DNA from: Thermoplasmata archaeon | GTDB lineage: Archaea; Thermoplasmatota; Thermoplasmata; Thermoplasmatales; Thermoplasmataceae | Length of the DNA stretch: 5,762 nucleotides | Assembly: GCA_021797525.1 (NCBI GenBank) | Contig: JAJZZQ010000020.1 | Coordinates: 1-5,762, forward strand | Reading direction: 5' to 3' | In this document: piece after piece, positions 5,676 to 5,762 of the stretch | Layout: each line of letters starts with the position of its first letter | Position numbering within the stretch: the stretch's first letter is position 1 | Notes under the pieces: generated by a model | Told to the model about the DNA's origin: nothing | Database searches by the model: none | The model's input: only the letters and a program-made list of their open reading frames with translations | Made by a program: the position numbers and the translations under genes

Positions 5676-5762
5676 TGATGTTATTAAAAATTCAGACTGG
5701 AGCCATATGGAAAGTGCTTCTGTCTAAATCTGTTGACCTGTTAAGAAAGACTTCTGAAGCAA
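5675..5762 (+). CDS. Possible start of an unidentified gene, cut by window edge
   Basis: An open frame begins with two consecutive ATG codons (5675, 5678) and runs without a stop to the window end, reading MMLLKIQTGAIWKVLLSKSV and on for 29 codons. No Shine-Dalgarno or separate TATA box precedes these ATGs, which abut the TATA box serving the minus strand. If that box also works in the plus direction, an in-frame GTG at 5714 behind GGAG (5699-5702) would be the better start. A minus-strand frame ending in TGA at 5692-5694 is a competing reading. No family can be assigned from so few residues. Confidence 0.3.
   Translation, partial: MMLLKIQTGAIWKVLLSKSVDLLRKTSEA

Noticed and set aside
5675..5762. 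Possible N-terminus of a PCNA-type sliding clamp
   Set aside because: The pattern LKIQTGAIWKVLL is faintly clamp-like, but 29 residues without the downstream conserved segment cannot support the call.

Overview
The window looks like chromosomal DNA from a Thermoplasmata-type euryarchaeon. Three things point there. The partial gene at the left edge reads like the tricorn-interacting factor F1 (proline iminopeptidase) of Thermoplasma. The tryptophan synthase beta chain is of the archaeal TrpB2 class. TATA-like boxes sit about 25-32 bases before several start codons, which fits the leaderless or short-leader transcripts common in this group. Codon use favours ATA, AGA/AGG and CTG/CTT throughout. 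I see no transposase, integrase, CRISPR array, tRNA or rRNA.

Layout. 1-171 (-): first 57 codons of proline iminopeptidase. 172-654: a gap of about 480 bases, whose part next to pip holds broken minus-strand coding fragments ending 15 bases before the pip start; I read it tentatively as a decayed upstream gene of a former pip operon. 655-1647 (+): a 330-residue protein with an unrecognised soluble N-terminal part and two C-terminal membrane helices that resemble the YrhK family. 1655-2137 (-): a small single-domain cyclophilin, convergent with the previous gene. 2138-2234: divergent promoter region with a clear TATA box and a perfect 17-bp palindrome just before the start of the next transcription unit. 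2235-2351 (+): an unannotated-looking 38-residue, tryptophan-rich small ORF. 2351-3715 (+): a 12-helix MFS transporter whose ATG overlaps the small ORF stop (TGATG) behind a strong Shine-Dalgarno sequence. 3716-3790: short gap with two chained mini-ORFs. 3791-5155 (+): stand-alone TrpB2-type PLP enzyme with two substitutions in conserved active-site positions. 5157-5645 (-): an unrecognised four-helix membrane protein that appears to start with TTG. 5675-5762 (+): possible start of another gene, cut by the window edge.

How the genes relate. The small ORF and the MFS transporter form one apparently regulated unit: TATA box, palindrome over the expected transcription start, small ORF, coupled transporter. 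The TrpB2-like gene follows 75 bases later on the same strand and could be part of that unit or have its own promoter; no trpA or other trp gene is visible. The pairs 655-1647/1655-2137 and 3791-5155/5157-5645 converge with only 7 and 1 bases between stop codons, so their transcript ends must overlap. The points most worth a second look are the small ORF with its palindrome, the Met and Cys substitutions in TrpB2, the YrhK-like fusion, and the TTG start placed exactly where a leaderless transcript would begin.
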